Assembly: GCA_016931995.1 (NCBI GenBank) | Contig: JAFGDS010000146.1 | Span: forward strand, 1-38,400 | From: Pirellulales bacterium | GTDB lineage: Bacteria > Planctomycetota > Planctomycetia > Pirellulales > Thermoguttaceae | DNA length: 38,400 bases | Direction: 5' to 3' | Shown: piece after piece, positions 1 through 7,999 of the stretch | Numbering within the stretch: position 1 is the first letter of the stretch | Layout of the letters: the number at the start of each line of letters is the position of its first letter | Position numbers and translations under genes: made by a program | The notes under the pieces: generated by a model | The model's database searches: none | Told to the model about the DNA's origin: nothing | The model's input: only the letters and a program-made list of their open reading frames with translations

Positions 1-1
1 A

Positions 2-1237
2 CCCATAACCGCCGGCGAGTCAAGGCCCCGGGTATCGGATTTGGGCGGACCCAAACAGGAACTGGAACGGAGAGAGGCTAGCCGGGGTCCAGGGGCGGCA
101 ATGAGCGCCCTGGTCGGCGGACGGAGCCGCCGAAGTCCGCGGCAGGATGCCGGTCTCGATTTCCGCCAGACCCTCGACGAACGGCTCTACGCCCTGTCGG
201 ACGCGAACTACAACGTGACGGCCTTGACGGACGCGGACGGCGACGTCGTGGAGCGGTACGCCTACGGCGCCGCGACGGTCCTGGAGCCCAACTTCGCCGC
301 GGACGCCGACAACCGCTCCGACGTCGGCAACACCACCCTCTACACCGGCCGCTCGCTCGACGGGGAATCCGGCCTCATGTACTACCGCAACCGCTACTAC
401 CACACGGGCCTGGGCGGGTTCGTGACGAGGGATCCGGTGGGGTATGGTGACGGGCCAAACCTGTATCAATACGTCCAAGGCCGACCTACCTATGCTATGG
501 ATCCCAGCGGTCAGTGTGTGTCGAACATTGGTGCTGCCCATGATGCCTACTGTAAGGCGGCGGGGAATGATGAGACGGCGGACGGAATGGCACGAGCTAA
601 TAAGTGCTTCTGTGAAGTAACGGGGCTGGTTCAATCGCTTCTCGGCGGGTTTGATGGAGTCATGGCAGCCGCGGGAGGGTTTTGGAATCACGCATGTGAT
701 CCTTGGCTCAATTGCATGGGGAAGTGTATTTTTGGGTACTGGTCGAAATACCAAGGTAAAGTCGGAGGTGGCGCGGCGCGCAATGACAATCCCAAACCGA
801 TGATGGTGTTTCCTCCCGTGAGCCCGCCGCACGAAGGTCGCACTCCGCCGGGCATTCCCGATCCCATTTCGTGTTGGAGCGGTAGTCTCGTCATGGGGCC
901 GTTCAAAAAACCAGATGGAACGACAGTTGGAGGCACTCTTCCTCAATTGTGCGCGGATCCCAACAGTCGAGAGTGCTGCTACGCTCTCTCCACATGTGAG
1001 AAACACTCGCTCGTGGCATGTACATATCGGTGCAAACCGTACCAAATGGTGTGGGCCAGAGAATGCATGTCCGAGGATTCGTATTGGAACGATTGCCTCG
1101 AAGCATTTTCAGTCCTTCCGCCGCTATCGGTGCCCGGAATCAAAGATCCTATCAACTACCACTATGATGCACCACTTTCACAGCAGATTACCGAAAGCCA
1201 AAACGTGTGCTGCGATGACCCGTTCTGGTTGAAGTAG
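2..1237 (+). CDS. Rhs-family protein, C-terminal part with Cys-rich variable tip (5' partial)
   Basis: The reading frame is open from the window edge, so this is the 3' part of a longer gene. The TTG at 41 and ATG at 101 are possible internal starts but neither looks like a true start. The Rhs-associated core is clear: a DANYNVTALTD segment, then YYRNRYYHTGLGGFVTRDP and a closing DPSGQ. Family knowledge: Rhs/YD-repeat proteins carry a conserved core followed by an exchangeable C-terminal tip, often a toxin, in contact-dependent competition systems. Here about 235 residues follow the core. They are very rich in cysteine, with many C-x(n)-C pairs and a CC pair near the end, and match no toxin domain I recognise. 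The tip also looks less GC-rich than the core, as expected for an exchanged module. The cysteines suggest a disulfide-stabilised secreted domain (inference). Confidence 0.75.
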   Translation, partial: PITAGESRPRVSDLGGPKQELERREASRGPGAAMSALVGGRSRRSPRQDAGLDFRQTLDERLYALSDANYNVTALTDADGDVVERYAYGAATVLEPNFAADADNRSDVGNTTLYTGRSLDGESGLMYYRNRYYHTGLGGFVTRDPVGYGDGPNLYQYVQGRPTYAMDPSGQCVSNIGAAHDAYCKAAGNDETADGMARANKCFCEVTGLVQSLLGGFDGVMAAAGGFWNHACDPWLNCMGKCIFGYWSKYQGKVGGGAARNDNPKPMMVFPPVSPPHEGRTPPGIPDPISCWSGSLVMGPFKKPDGTTVGGTLPQLCADPNSRECCYALSTCEKHSLVACTYRCKPYQMVWARECMSEDSYWNDCLEAFSVLPPLSVPGIKDPINYHYDAPLSQQITESQNVCCDDPFWLK

Positions 1238-1303
1238 TGAATCATCGGCGGCCGTGAGGGTTAGGCCGACTCGATGGTGGGTGCGCAATCAGAGGATCGA
1301 CAG

Positions 1304-2416
1304 ATGATCCGACAAGGAGAACATCGCAGACGATTCGTCGTCAAGTGGCTGGTAGGAGTCGGAATCGCAACCGCGCTCCTTGTCCTCGCCGCCTTCTGGA
1401 AAACGGATTGGGTACGACAGCGCCTCGGCGACTTGACAGTCGTCAGGATGTGGTTCGGGGGAGGGGGCGAGCAAGTACGCTCCATTTCCTTTGCACCGAA
1501 TGGAGAGTGCCTGGCCGCAGGATACAGCTTCCCTCCCTTGACGTGCATATGGAATGTCGAGTCGGGGGCGCGTTTCATGGTGGTCAGGGAGAAAAAGGGT
1601 GAATCGATCAAGCACGTGAGCTACAGCCCTGACGGCAAGCTCCTTGCTGTTGGGGTCGAGCAACTTTCTGACGTGGGTACAACAGGATGCTGCGTAAGGA
1701 TTCGAGACGCTTGTACGGGGGCACTGATTCGTGAACTCGACATGCCGGTGCTGTCAGTATTCAGCCCCGATGGCAAACTGCTCGCTGCCGGCGACGGGAT
1801 TCGCGCGATGCCAGAAGGAACTCGCCTCCGACAGTTAACCAACCCCGATAAGTTCTGGCTTATGGGACTCGGCTTCAGCCGGGACGGAAGCCTGCTTGCT
1901 GCGGGCGGGTTCGTGAACGACGGCCACTTTCATCCCAGCGTCATTGCGCTGGTGTGGGACGTCAAGACCGGTCGAATCGTAAAATCACGGATTTGTCCCA
2001 ACGACGAAGCGCATGAGACTTGTCCCGAGGGCAAGGCTGTCGATTTTCACCCCGACGGCAAGCAAGTTGCGATAGGCACCATTGACGATGCGTTCTACGT
2101 CTGGAACATCGAGACGGACGAGGTGAAGATCATCCGGCGTGAAGGAGGGCGTTGGTGGGCGGTGAAATACAGTCCGGATGGACAACTGATCGCGGCAAGC
2201 GGCGCCGGAGGAATCGTCCTCATCTGGGACATGAAGAACAACAAGGAACTGTGCGCGCTCGAGCGGCACGTTGGGTCGGTCTATGCCGTTGCCTTCAGCC
2301 CGAGGGGCAATCTGCTGGCTACTGGAGGCATGGATGGAACAGTACGACTATGGGCTCCAACGGGGCATTCCGGTAAGGCGTGGGGTCTCGCTCGGGAACT
2401 GGTCTTGGGTGAATAG
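1304..2416 (+). CDS. Membrane-anchored WD40-repeat protein
   Basis: I chose the ATG at 1304 because AGAGGA lies seven bases upstream; the frame also allows an ATG at 1274 with no clear ribosome site. Residues 12-33 (start at 1304) form a single hydrophobic helix after a basic stretch, a signal anchor that would leave the rest outside the cytoplasm. The remainder is a beta-propeller with repeated FSPDGKLLA, YSPDGQLIA and FSPRGNLLA strands, each followed by WD-type IWNVE, VWDVK, VWNIE and IWDMK ends, giving about six or seven blades. WD40 propellers are protein-binding scaffolds; no catalytic motif is visible. The gene begins shortly after the Rhs tip, the position where the cognate immunity gene of an Rhs toxin usually sits, but WD40 immunity proteins are not a standard family, so that role is only a hypothesis. 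Confidence 0.72.
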   Translation: MIRQGEHRRRFVVKWLVGVGIATALLVLAAFWKTDWVRQRLGDLTVVRMWFGGGGEQVRSISFAPNGECLAAGYSFPPLTCIWNVESGARFMVVREKKGESIKHVSYSPDGKLLAVGVEQLSDVGTTGCCVRIRDACTGALIRELDMPVLSVFSPDGKLLAAGDGIRAMPEGTRLRQLTNPDKFWLMGLGFSRDGSLLAAGGFVNDGHFHPSVIALVWDVKTGRIVKSRICPNDEAHETCPEGKAVDFHPDGKQVAIGTIDDAFYVWNIETDEVKIIRREGGRWWAVKYSPDGQLIAASGAGGIVLIWDMKNNKELCALERHVGSVYAVAFSPRGNLLATGGMDGTVRLWAPTGHSGKAWGLARELVLGE

Positions 2417-2603
2417 GTGGAGTCCGCGCCGACGCCTTCGACCAATCCTGGACCCTCGACGCCCTGGGCAACTGGGCGGAGTTCGACGACGACGGGGCGG
2501 CGCAAACCCGCACGGTCAACGAGGCGAACGAGATCGAGACGATTGACTCGTCCAACACGAACGTGGCCTACGACGCGGCGGGCAACATGATACGGGTGCC
2601 GAA
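2417..2603 (+). pseudogene. Rhs core fragment, cut off at the prophage junction
   Basis: Directly after the WD40 stop codon one frame reads a YD-repeat segment of an Rhs core, including LDALGNWAEFDDDG, TVNEANEIETI and AYDAAGNMIRVP. There is no start codon or ribosome site in front. The Rhs similarity ends at about 2600, and the minus-strand phage gene ends at 2620. A complete Rhs protein would continue for well over a hundred residues beyond AGNMIRVP. This is therefore a remnant, either an orphan Rhs piece of the kind found behind main rhs genes or a gene disrupted by the phage. No continuation is visible at the other side of the prophage. Confidence 0.7.
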
Positions 2604-2619
2604 CTTGTCGGCCCGCCCT

Positions 2620-2844
2620 TCACCGCGGCCCGTCGTCTTTCGGCCTTGCTTGATCGCTGACTGTCCGATCGCTCGCCGCCCGGTCGTTCGACAGGGCGAG
2701 CGTCACCTGGTCGGCGTCCATGCGCCAGTCCTTGAAGAGCTTCAGGCCGGGGATCTTGCCTTCGCGCAACATCCGGCGGACGGTCTCCTGGGAACAGCCC
2801 AGGTACTTGGCCATGTCGGGCACGGTCACCATTCGCTTGGCCAT
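2620..2844 (-). CDS. Excisionase/MerR-like helix-turn-helix protein
   Basis: This small 74-residue protein starts at an ATG preceded by GGAGGAGA that overlaps the stop of the upstream head gene. It opens with MVTVPDMAKYLGCSQETVRRMLREGKIPG, the typical winged-helix excisionase/AlpA-like (HTH_17) pattern in which a short helix-turn-helix is followed by a K-x-x-x-W-R strand (LFKDWRMDADQV). Proteins of this type are phage excision factors or small transcription regulators. The C-terminal 25 residues are polar and probably disordered. It is the last gene on the left side of the prophage, where a recombination function would make sense, but no integrase is next to it. Confidence 0.75.
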   Translation of the reverse strand: MAKRMVTVPDMAKYLGCSQETVRRMLREGKIPGLKLFKDWRMDADQVTLALSNDRAASDRTVSDQARPKDDGPR

Positions 2845-2855
2845 CGTCTCCTCCT

Positions 2856-3791
2856 TCATGCTCCCAGGCCCACGAGCGTGCCGAAGCTCACGGCGAAGCC
2901 CGGATCGGTCGAGGGCGGCACGTCCCGGCCGTCCACGTCCACCGTGCGGGGTCGGTAGAGCGGCGCTTCGGCGAACATCGGGATCGTTGCGCAGCGGCAG
3001 GCCCAGCCGTTGGGCGGCGTGCTTTCCAGCCAGAACGGATCGTCCTTGGGCAGCGTCACGCCGTCGTAGCCCGCGTGCTCCGGCCGGACCCGGTCGTCGC
3101 CCACGGTGACGTACCGGTAGCCCCAAAGGATCTCCTGGACCTCGGGGTCCTGTTCCGCGTTCCACTTGCCCGCCGAATAGGCGATGGCCGTCTGCGTGCG
3201 GAAGAGGGCCTCCAGCGTGAAGCTGTTCGAGGGCGTGAGGCCCAGCCGCGCGAACGCTTCGGCCAGACGCCGCTTGCCCTCCCGCACGTGCGCCCCTTCG
3301 GCGGCCAGCTCGGCCACCGTCCGGCCGAGCGTGCGGCCCACCTGCCGGTCGACGCCCGCCAGGACCTTGACGGCCTGATCTCCATACTTCGCAGCGAGCC
3401 GGTCCAGGTCGTCGTCGGTCAGCTCGGCGATCCTCAGAAGCGAGCGGGTCGCCTTCCGGTACGGATCGCCGCGGGCCGGGAGGAACGGGTCGGGCAGCTT
3501 GGCGGCCACGGCCCGGCGCGGGCCCAGGTCCAGCCGGTTGCGTCGCGCGCCCGCCACGTGCCCGGCCACCATCGCGTCGCGCAGTACGGGCAGCAGCTCC
3601 CGCCCGAGGACGTCGCTTACCGCATTGCCCGGGTCGCTGCCTGCTCGCCACGCCCGCCAGGCCGCCTGTTGGGCGCGGAAGCCGATCCGCTGGACCGCGG
3701 CCAGCCCGATCTGTTCGAGCCGGGCTTTGTCCCGGTCCTGCAAGAGAGCCGCGCGGCGCTGGGCGGGGGTGACGGGGGAGCGGGTGGACAT
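2856..3791 (-). CDS. Phage head morphogenesis protein (Mu F-like / SPP1 gp7-like)
   Basis: This is a 311-residue protein read from the ATG at 3791. The first 220 residues are helical and basic. The C-terminal part carries the diagnostic minor head protein signature: VGDDRVRPEHAGYDG, then DPFW, then PPNGWACRC. Family members (Mu gpF, SPP1 gp7) are injected or portal-associated minor head proteins in procapsid assembly. The gene lies behind portal and terminase in the usual order. The ATG has no good Shine-Dalgarno, since the sequence just upstream is a low-complexity repeat that separates it from the portal gene, so expression may rely on the operon or another start. Confidence 0.85.
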   Translation of the reverse strand: MSTRSPVTPAQRRAALLQDRDKARLEQIGLAAVQRIGFRAQQAAWRAWRAGSDPGNAVSDVLGRELLPVLRDAMVAGHVAGARRNRLDLGPRRAVAAKLPDPFLPARGDPYRKATRSLLRIAELTDDDLDRLAAKYGDQAVKVLAGVDRQVGRTLGRTVAELAAEGAHVREGKRRLAEAFARLGLTPSNSFTLEALFRTQTAIAYSAGKWNAEQDPEVQEILWGYRYVTVGDDRVRPEHAGYDGVTLPKDDPFWLESTPPNGWACRCATIPMFAEAPLYRPRTVDVDGRDVPPSTDPGFAVSFGTLVGLGA

Positions 3792-3904
3792 GGCAGGGGG
3801 AATGACGAATAACGAAACCAGAATGACGAAAGAATGACCAATGACCAAGCACCAATGACCAAAGAAATCCCAATCCCTAATCCCTAGCCCCCAGTCCCCA
3901 GCCC
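3792..3904. repeat. Low-complexity intergenic repeat between portal and head genes
   Basis: The gap holds short repeated words: AATGACGAA and AATGACCAA variants (about five), then a run of ATCCCTA, ATCCCTA, CCCAGTCCCCAGCCCC. This type of variable, word-based repeat is common between genes in planctomycete-like genomes. Nothing else is seen in the gap. Related arrays occur at 13841-13965 and 15775-15852, all within the late region of the prophage. Confidence 0.7.
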
Positions 3905-5203
3905 CTACCTCCCCATCTCCCGGTAGATCGCCCGGGTGGCGGCGGCTTCGGGGGCGTAGGGGTCCACGCCGGGGCGCACGAGGCCCACAGGACCGTCGCT
4001 GCCCGCGTCGGCCACCTCCTGGCTCTTGGGCACGCCGAGCTTGTCCTTCAGGGCGTCCGTGTCGATCTGCGCGTATTCTTCCAGGAAGCCGCTCGGGTTG
4101 GTCAGGAACGCGCGGTAGACCTCCCGCAGGAATGAGAGCGTCTTGTCCGACAAGGGCGCCGGGGTGAGGCGGACCTTGCCCCGGGCCGCCTCGCCGTAGT
4201 TGTACGTCAGGAGCGGATCCACCAACTGCTCGTTCACCTGCCGGACGATGGACTGGTGCGTCAGCTCGGCATTCACCAGCGCGACGTCCTCGTGGGCCTC
4301 GGCCTCGGCCAGCGTCCCGTGGCTGCCCTCCATGAACGCCCGCTCGGGCAGCAGCAGGCCCCGGGCGATGAGCTTGTCCAGGTACTCCAGCCGGTCGCGG
4401 AAGGTGGGCTGCCGGCCGCCGCTGTCCTGTAACAGCTCGATCTTCCACTCGTTGGATTCCGCCGGGCCGGTCGGAATGTCCTGGCTCTGGTTCGGGATGC
4501 ACACCGAGCCGGACGACTGGAGGGCCGCCAAGATCTCCTGGGCCAGCTCCAGGTTGTCCCGCTCCGCGCCCCGCTCGTCGGGCGACTTGCCCAGCGGGTA
4601 CTTCACCACGTACAGGGCTCCGGCCACCTTGGCGTCGTACCGTCGGGCGCCCGCGTTGCACTCCATCCAGTCGTTCCACGGGTCCCGGACGTTTTCCAAG
4701 AGGGCCTGGCCGTACCAGTTCGTGCCCTCCACGCGGAAGGACAGGACCATGGCCTTGTCCAGTCCCAGCACGACGTCCTTCTGCCGCAGACCCGCCAGCG
4801 AGCCCGAGCGCGGGTCCCCCAACAGCCGCGTGGGGTCTTGCAGGAGCCCTTTGACCTTGGCCAGACGCAGGCCCTCGCGGGTGTAGACCCAGACCTTCTC
4901 AAAAGGCGCGAAGCCGTAGTCCGTGCTGCCAGTGACGGCGTGCTCGACGATCTCGTGGCGCCGGTTGACGACCTGGTCCTTCACGAGCCGGTCCCACGCC
5001 TCCGGGGCGTCGTTGTCGGACTCGACGGCCCACTGGCCGGCCAGGATCGGCGCGGCGGCCAACGCCCTGCCCATGGCCACGGTCGGGTGCTTGCGCATCT
5101 TCCGGTAGGTCGCGTAGCTGGGCGGCAGGGCCGCCACGCCGAAATACGAGAAGGACCGGACCACCTGGGCCCCGGTCCGCTCGCCTGCTACTGGTAGTGC
5201 CAT
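3905..5203 (-). CDS. Phage portal protein (DUF935 / Mu gp29-like)
   Basis: The 432-residue product fits the portal position after the large terminase and before the Mu F-like gene. It shares with the Mu gp29 group a central segment in which the portal sits on a DNA-entry ring: VYTREGLRLAKVKGL, KAMVLSFRVEGTNWYGQALLENVRDPW and a later LDKLIARGLLLPERAFMEGSHGTLAEAEAH segment. The portal forms the dodecameric channel at one vertex of the capsid, through which terminase packages DNA. I placed the start at the ATG 5203, which overlaps the end of the terminase gene by 16 bases and has AAAGGGA upstream. A longer reading runs further back but has no support. Confidence 0.85.
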   Translation of the reverse strand: MALPVAGERTGAQVVRSFSYFGVAALPPSYATYRKMRKHPTVAMGRALAAAPILAGQWAVESDNDAPEAWDRLVKDQVVNRRHEIVEHAVTGSTDYGFAPFEKVWVYTREGLRLAKVKGLLQDPTRLLGDPRSGSLAGLRQKDVVLGLDKAMVLSFRVEGTNWYGQALLENVRDPWNDWMECNAGARRYDAKVAGALYVVKYPLGKSPDERGAERDNLELAQEILAALQSSGSVCIPNQSQDIPTGPAESNEWKIELLQDSGGRQPTFRDRLEYLDKLIARGLLLPERAFMEGSHGTLAEAEAHEDVALVNAELTHQSIVRQVNEQLVDPLLTYNYGEAARGKVRLTPAPLSDKTLSFLREVYRAFLTNPSGFLEEYAQIDTDALKDKLGVPKSQEVADAGSDGPVGLVRPGVDPYAPEAAATRAIYREMGR

Positions 5204-6546
5204 GAAGGAGTCCCTTTCCGGACGATGACGCCCACCTTGCCGTCCAGCGCCAGCCGGATCGGGAAGAGCCGATGCACGGCGTAGCCCAGCGCGTCGGTGA
5301 TGTGGCCGATGTCGCCGCTGTCGTCCAATTCCGTCGTGCCTTGTTTGAAGCCCCGCCGCTCCAGGTCGGCGATCAGCTGGACGCAGTGGGGGGCGACGTA
5401 CATGCGGGTTTCGCCCGCGGCGTTGTGGAACATGGCGTTGCACGCCGCGAGCCGGTCCGCCACGATGGGATTGATCTTGGGGATGCACAGCCGGGGGCGG
5501 AGCCGTTTGATCTTCGGATGGCCGGCGAGGATCGCATAGTCGCTCTTCGAGGCGGACGTCTTGCGGGCCGCGCCCGAGGCGTCTCCGAAGAAGAGGAGAC
5601 CGCCTTGGTGGTCCGCGTAGCGGTCGGCCAGGACGCCTGCGGCCTCTTCGGTGTTCGTGTCCCGCAGCCACAGCTCGTCGATCCACTCCATGCGGTTGTC
5701 GTAGCGATGCCCGACGACCCAGGCCATGGGGTCCACGTTGAAGTCACATCCGACCACCAGCGGCCGGTCGGCGTGGTACGCGCAGGGCCGGACGTTGCGC
5801 TGGCGGTCGAAGGCGTGGAAGACGATCCCTCCGGCCGTCTCCCAGCTTGCCTTGAACTGTTCGCGGTAGTCCTTGGGATCGAGCGCCCGGCGGGCGCGCT
5901 CGAGGGCCGCTTGGGGCACGACGCCTTCGGATTCCCACCAGAAGGACCGGAAGTCGGGGTCTTGCCCGCTCCGGCCGCGCTCGAAGGCCGTGCGGAACTC
6001 GAAGGCCCCGACGCCGTGGCGCTTGGGCACGCCGAAACGGACGCAGATCCCGTTGCGCCAGGTCAAGGCCGGGGCAATCGAGATATCGTAGGTACCCGGC
6101 TTGACGTCCGAGGATTCGTCCACGGCCCCCGCGTCCCACTGCACGCCCTCGATCCGCTTGGCCTCTTGCAGGCCCACGACGTGCAGCGTGGAGCCGAAGA
6201 TCGTCCGGATCGTCAGCTCCGCCGTGCTCACGTTGCGGCCGTGCTTGCCGCCGTCGATCCACCAGGCGGGAATGAGGTCCAAAAAGTCCCGCCAGGCGAT
6301 CCGCTTCGCCTGTCCCAGGGTCGGGGCCCCGTAGAAATACCGGGGATCGGGCCACGGCTTCGGTTCGGGCAATCGGGAGACGAGCCACCGCTTGACGATC
6401 TCCGTCTTGCCCGAGCCCCGCCCCGCGACGATGAGGACGTTGCCGGCCGCGCGGGTGTACAGGCACTCGCACAGGGCCCGCTGCGCCGGGTGGGGCCGGA
6501 ACGGCGTCCAGCGGTCAGTCAGTCTTACAGTGGTCGTCGTTACCAT
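5188..6546 (-). CDS. Large terminase subunit (TerL)
   Basis: This 452-residue packaging motor is complete. The ATPase half has Walker A AGRGSGKT at residues 41-48 and a Walker B-like AVDESSD with Asp143-Glu144. The RNase H-like nuclease half has VVGCDFNVDP (Asp268, Asp272), FFGDASG (Asp322) and GDIGHITDALGYAVHRL (Asp412, Asp418), matching the acidic cluster that cuts concatemeric DNA. In phages it docks on the portal and translocates DNA into the procapsid. It starts inside the end of the preceding small gene (32-base overlap), which supports translational coupling, and it overlaps the portal start. Confidence 0.92.
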   Translation of the reverse strand: MVTTTTVRLTDRWTPFRPHPAQRALCECLYTRAAGNVLIVAGRGSGKTEIVKRWLVSRLPEPKPWPDPRYFYGAPTLGQAKRIAWRDFLDLIPAWWIDGGKHGRNVSTAELTIRTIFGSTLHVVGLQEAKRIEGVQWDAGAVDESSDVKPGTYDISIAPALTWRNGICVRFGVPKRHGVGAFEFRTAFERGRSGQDPDFRSFWWESEGVVPQAALERARRALDPKDYREQFKASWETAGGIVFHAFDRQRNVRPCAYHADRPLVVGCDFNVDPMAWVVGHRYDNRMEWIDELWLRDTNTEEAAGVLADRYADHQGGLLFFGDASGAARKTSASKSDYAILAGHPKIKRLRPRLCIPKINPIVADRLAACNAMFHNAAGETRMYVAPHCVQLIADLERRGFKQGTTELDDSGDIGHITDALGYAVHRLFPIRLALDGKVGVIVRKGTPSWHYQ

Positions 6547-6904
6547 CGGGCGCCATCGTTGCTTTCATGGCCCGCAGCTCGGCCATGATCCGCATCGCCT
6601 TTTCGTGGGCGTTGTCCACCTCCGCCGATTCGCGCCGCGCCTCGCGGTGGTCCCGGCGGAACTCCAGGTTGATCCGGTCCAGGCTGGCGATCAGCCGCGC
6701 CAGGGCCACGTAGTTGCGCGAGCTGGTGGTCTCCAGGGCCAGCTTGATCGCCTTGTTCGCAATGGCCTGGCGCAACCGCGCCGGCACGCCCCATCGCTCG
6801 AGGAGCTGCACGTCCGAGCGAACGTTCGCGTGGCTTTCAAGCAGGCCCTCCCCCTCTCCCCCTTCAGGTTTTGGCGCGTCGTCCTGGGCGCGTTCGTCTG
6901 CCAT
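6515..6904 (-). CDS. Putative small terminase subunit
   Basis: The 129-residue protein has an acidic, Gly/Glu-rich N-terminus (residues 1-22), a central helical part with LLERWGVPARLRQAIANKAIKLALE, then LARLIASLDRINLEFRRDHREARRESAEVD, likely a coiled coil, and an acidic tail. The function is assigned mainly by position: it directly precedes and overlaps terL as a terS gene does. A recognisable DNA-binding helix-turn-helix is not obvious, so this could be another packaging-associated protein. It is the first gene of the leftward packaging operon and faces the divergent promoter at 6994. Confidence 0.5.
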   Translation of the reverse strand: MADERAQDDAPKPEGGEGEGLLESHANVRSDVQLLERWGVPARLRQAIANKAIKLALETTSSRNYVALARLIASLDRINLEFRRDHREARRESAEVDNAHEKAMRIMAELRAMKATMAPDGNDDHCKTD

Positions 6905-6993
6905 GACACTGCATCGCCTCCTCGGTCGCAGACCCTGTCGCGCACGTTCTCAACCGCGGGACGAAGTTGGACGTTTTGTCAAAAAAATGACTC

Positions 6994-7021
6994 TTGTTGC
7001 GGGTTACTTCCGGTCTATAAT
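6994..7021 (+). promoter_or_regulatory. Sigma-70-type promoter for the plus-strand pair
   Basis: A TTGTTG -35 at 6994-6999 and a perfect TATAAT -10 at 7016-7021 are separated by 16 bases. Transcription would begin near 7028, 27 bases before the ATG at 7055. It lies in the 150-base gap between two divergent genes, and such a perfect -10 stands out in this GC-rich background. Confidence 0.65.
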
Positions 7022-7054
7022 CGGTATGTACGAAGCACATTGCGACGTCCGCGC

Positions 7055-7489
7055 ATGACCACCGATGATCTGAAAGCCGTAGCCCGACGCGAACAACTCT
7101 CCTGGCTCGACCTGCGGGACGCCTACCATCACGTTCGTTTCCAGCAGCGCGAGCGGCGCGCGTGGAAGTGGACGATCCGCGACGCGTTTCTGTGCCGGAC
7201 CGGCTACCGGCATCTGGGCCACTACAAGGCCGCCTTCCGACGCGCGTTTACCGACGGCGACCACGATCGGATCGCGGGCTTCGACGTGCTGGCTCAGAGC
7301 CTTGCCGCCGAGCATCCGGAGCTTGCCCAGGACCAGGATCCCGCGGCGCGGCTTTGGGAACTCGTTTGCGAACCGATTGACCGGATGCCCCCGCCGCGGG
7401 ACAGCGTCGCCAAGGCCGTGGACCTCCTGACCAGCGGCCGATTCGCGGTCCACGAGGGCGGGGCGAACGACGTGGACGAGGACTTTTAG
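7055..7489 (+). CDS. Uncharacterised phage protein (plus-strand island, first gene)
   Basis: I do not recognise this 144-residue protein. The start ATG 7055 follows the promoter at 6994-7021; the open frame extends far upstream but there it is only antisense to terL. The sequence is basic and aromatic in the first half (LRDAYHHVRFQQRERRAWKWTIRDAFL, then GYRHLGHYKAAFRRAF) and acidic at the end (NDVDEDF). It could bind nucleic acid or another protein, but no motif is diagnostic. It is followed after 15 bases by an HNH-like gene with a strong ribosome site, so the two are probably co-transcribed. Confidence 0.55.
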   Translation: MTTDDLKAVARREQLSWLDLRDAYHHVRFQQRERRAWKWTIRDAFLCRTGYRHLGHYKAAFRRAFTDGDHDRIAGFDVLAQSLAAEHPELAQDQDPAARLWELVCEPIDRMPPPRDSVAKAVDLLTSGRFAVHEGGANDVDEDF

Positions 7490-7504
7490 CCAAAGGAGGA
7501 TCGC

Positions 7505-7999
7505 GTGAAACCCTACAACGGATTCTCTCCGCAGCAGCGGGCCCGCACCTGCCCCTGGCTCCGCCGGGAGTACGAGTCGGGCCGCCGGGCCCGGCCGACC
7601 GTTTGCGAGGCGTGCGGTCAGACCGAGGGCGCGATCGAGGCCCACGCCGAGGACTACTCGGAGCCCTTTGGCGACCATATCTGCGAGTTCAGTTTGTGCT
7701 ACCGGTGCCACATGATTCTCCATTGCCGCTTCGGCTGCCCCGACGCCTTCCACCACTACGTCCAAACGCTCGCCAGCGGCCGCCGGTTCGTCGCCATGCC
7801 CGGGCGATCGTGGCCCACGTTCGCCCGGGAGCACCTCCAGGGTCGCACCGCGCCGACGGAGCCCGCCGACGCGCCGCCGCGGGGCTTTGACCACATTCTC
7901 CAGCGCGGCCGCGAGGTCCTGGCCCGCCGTCAGGCGGAATCCCCTTGCGCCGCGTCCTCGGAACCGGACGACCGCGTCCCCGAGGGGTATCTCTTCTAG
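7505..7999 (+). CDS. HNH-like zinc-binding endonuclease-type protein
   Basis: The GTG start has AAAGGAGG seven bases upstream. The 164-residue product has CEACG (about 37-41), then IEAHAEDYSEP, then CYRCHMILHCR (about 65-75). This C-x2-C ... H ... C-x2-C-H-x3-H arrangement is that of HNH/zinc-finger nucleases in phages. Many phages carry an HNH protein next to terminase that helps to cut packaged DNA; here it stands beside terS/terL but on the opposite strand and from its own promoter, so it may be a selfish or regulatory moron rather than part of the packaging machine. It meets the minus-strand ParB-like gene tail to tail with a 4-base overlap. Confidence 0.6.
   Translation: MKPYNGFSPQQRARTCPWLRREYESGRRARPTVCEACGQTEGAIEAHAEDYSEPFGDHICEFSLCYRCHMILHCRFGCPDAFHHYVQTLASGRRFVAMPGRSWPTFAREHLQGRTAPTEPADAPPRGFDHILQRGREVLARRQAESPCAASSEPDDRVPEGYLF

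Noticed and set aside
2563-2958. 131-residue plus-strand frame after the Rhs fragment
   Set aside because: Only the first dozen or so residues are Rhs-like; the rest is antisense to phage genes.
5272-6588. 438-residue plus-strand open frame opposite terL
   Set aside because: The minus-strand reading holds all terminase motifs; the plus frame shows only low-complexity Val/Gly/Asp/Arg.
6960-6992. Minus-strand promoter for terS from a TTGACA in the A-tract
   Set aside because: At a 17-base spacing there is only a GC-rich segment, so no -10 supports it.
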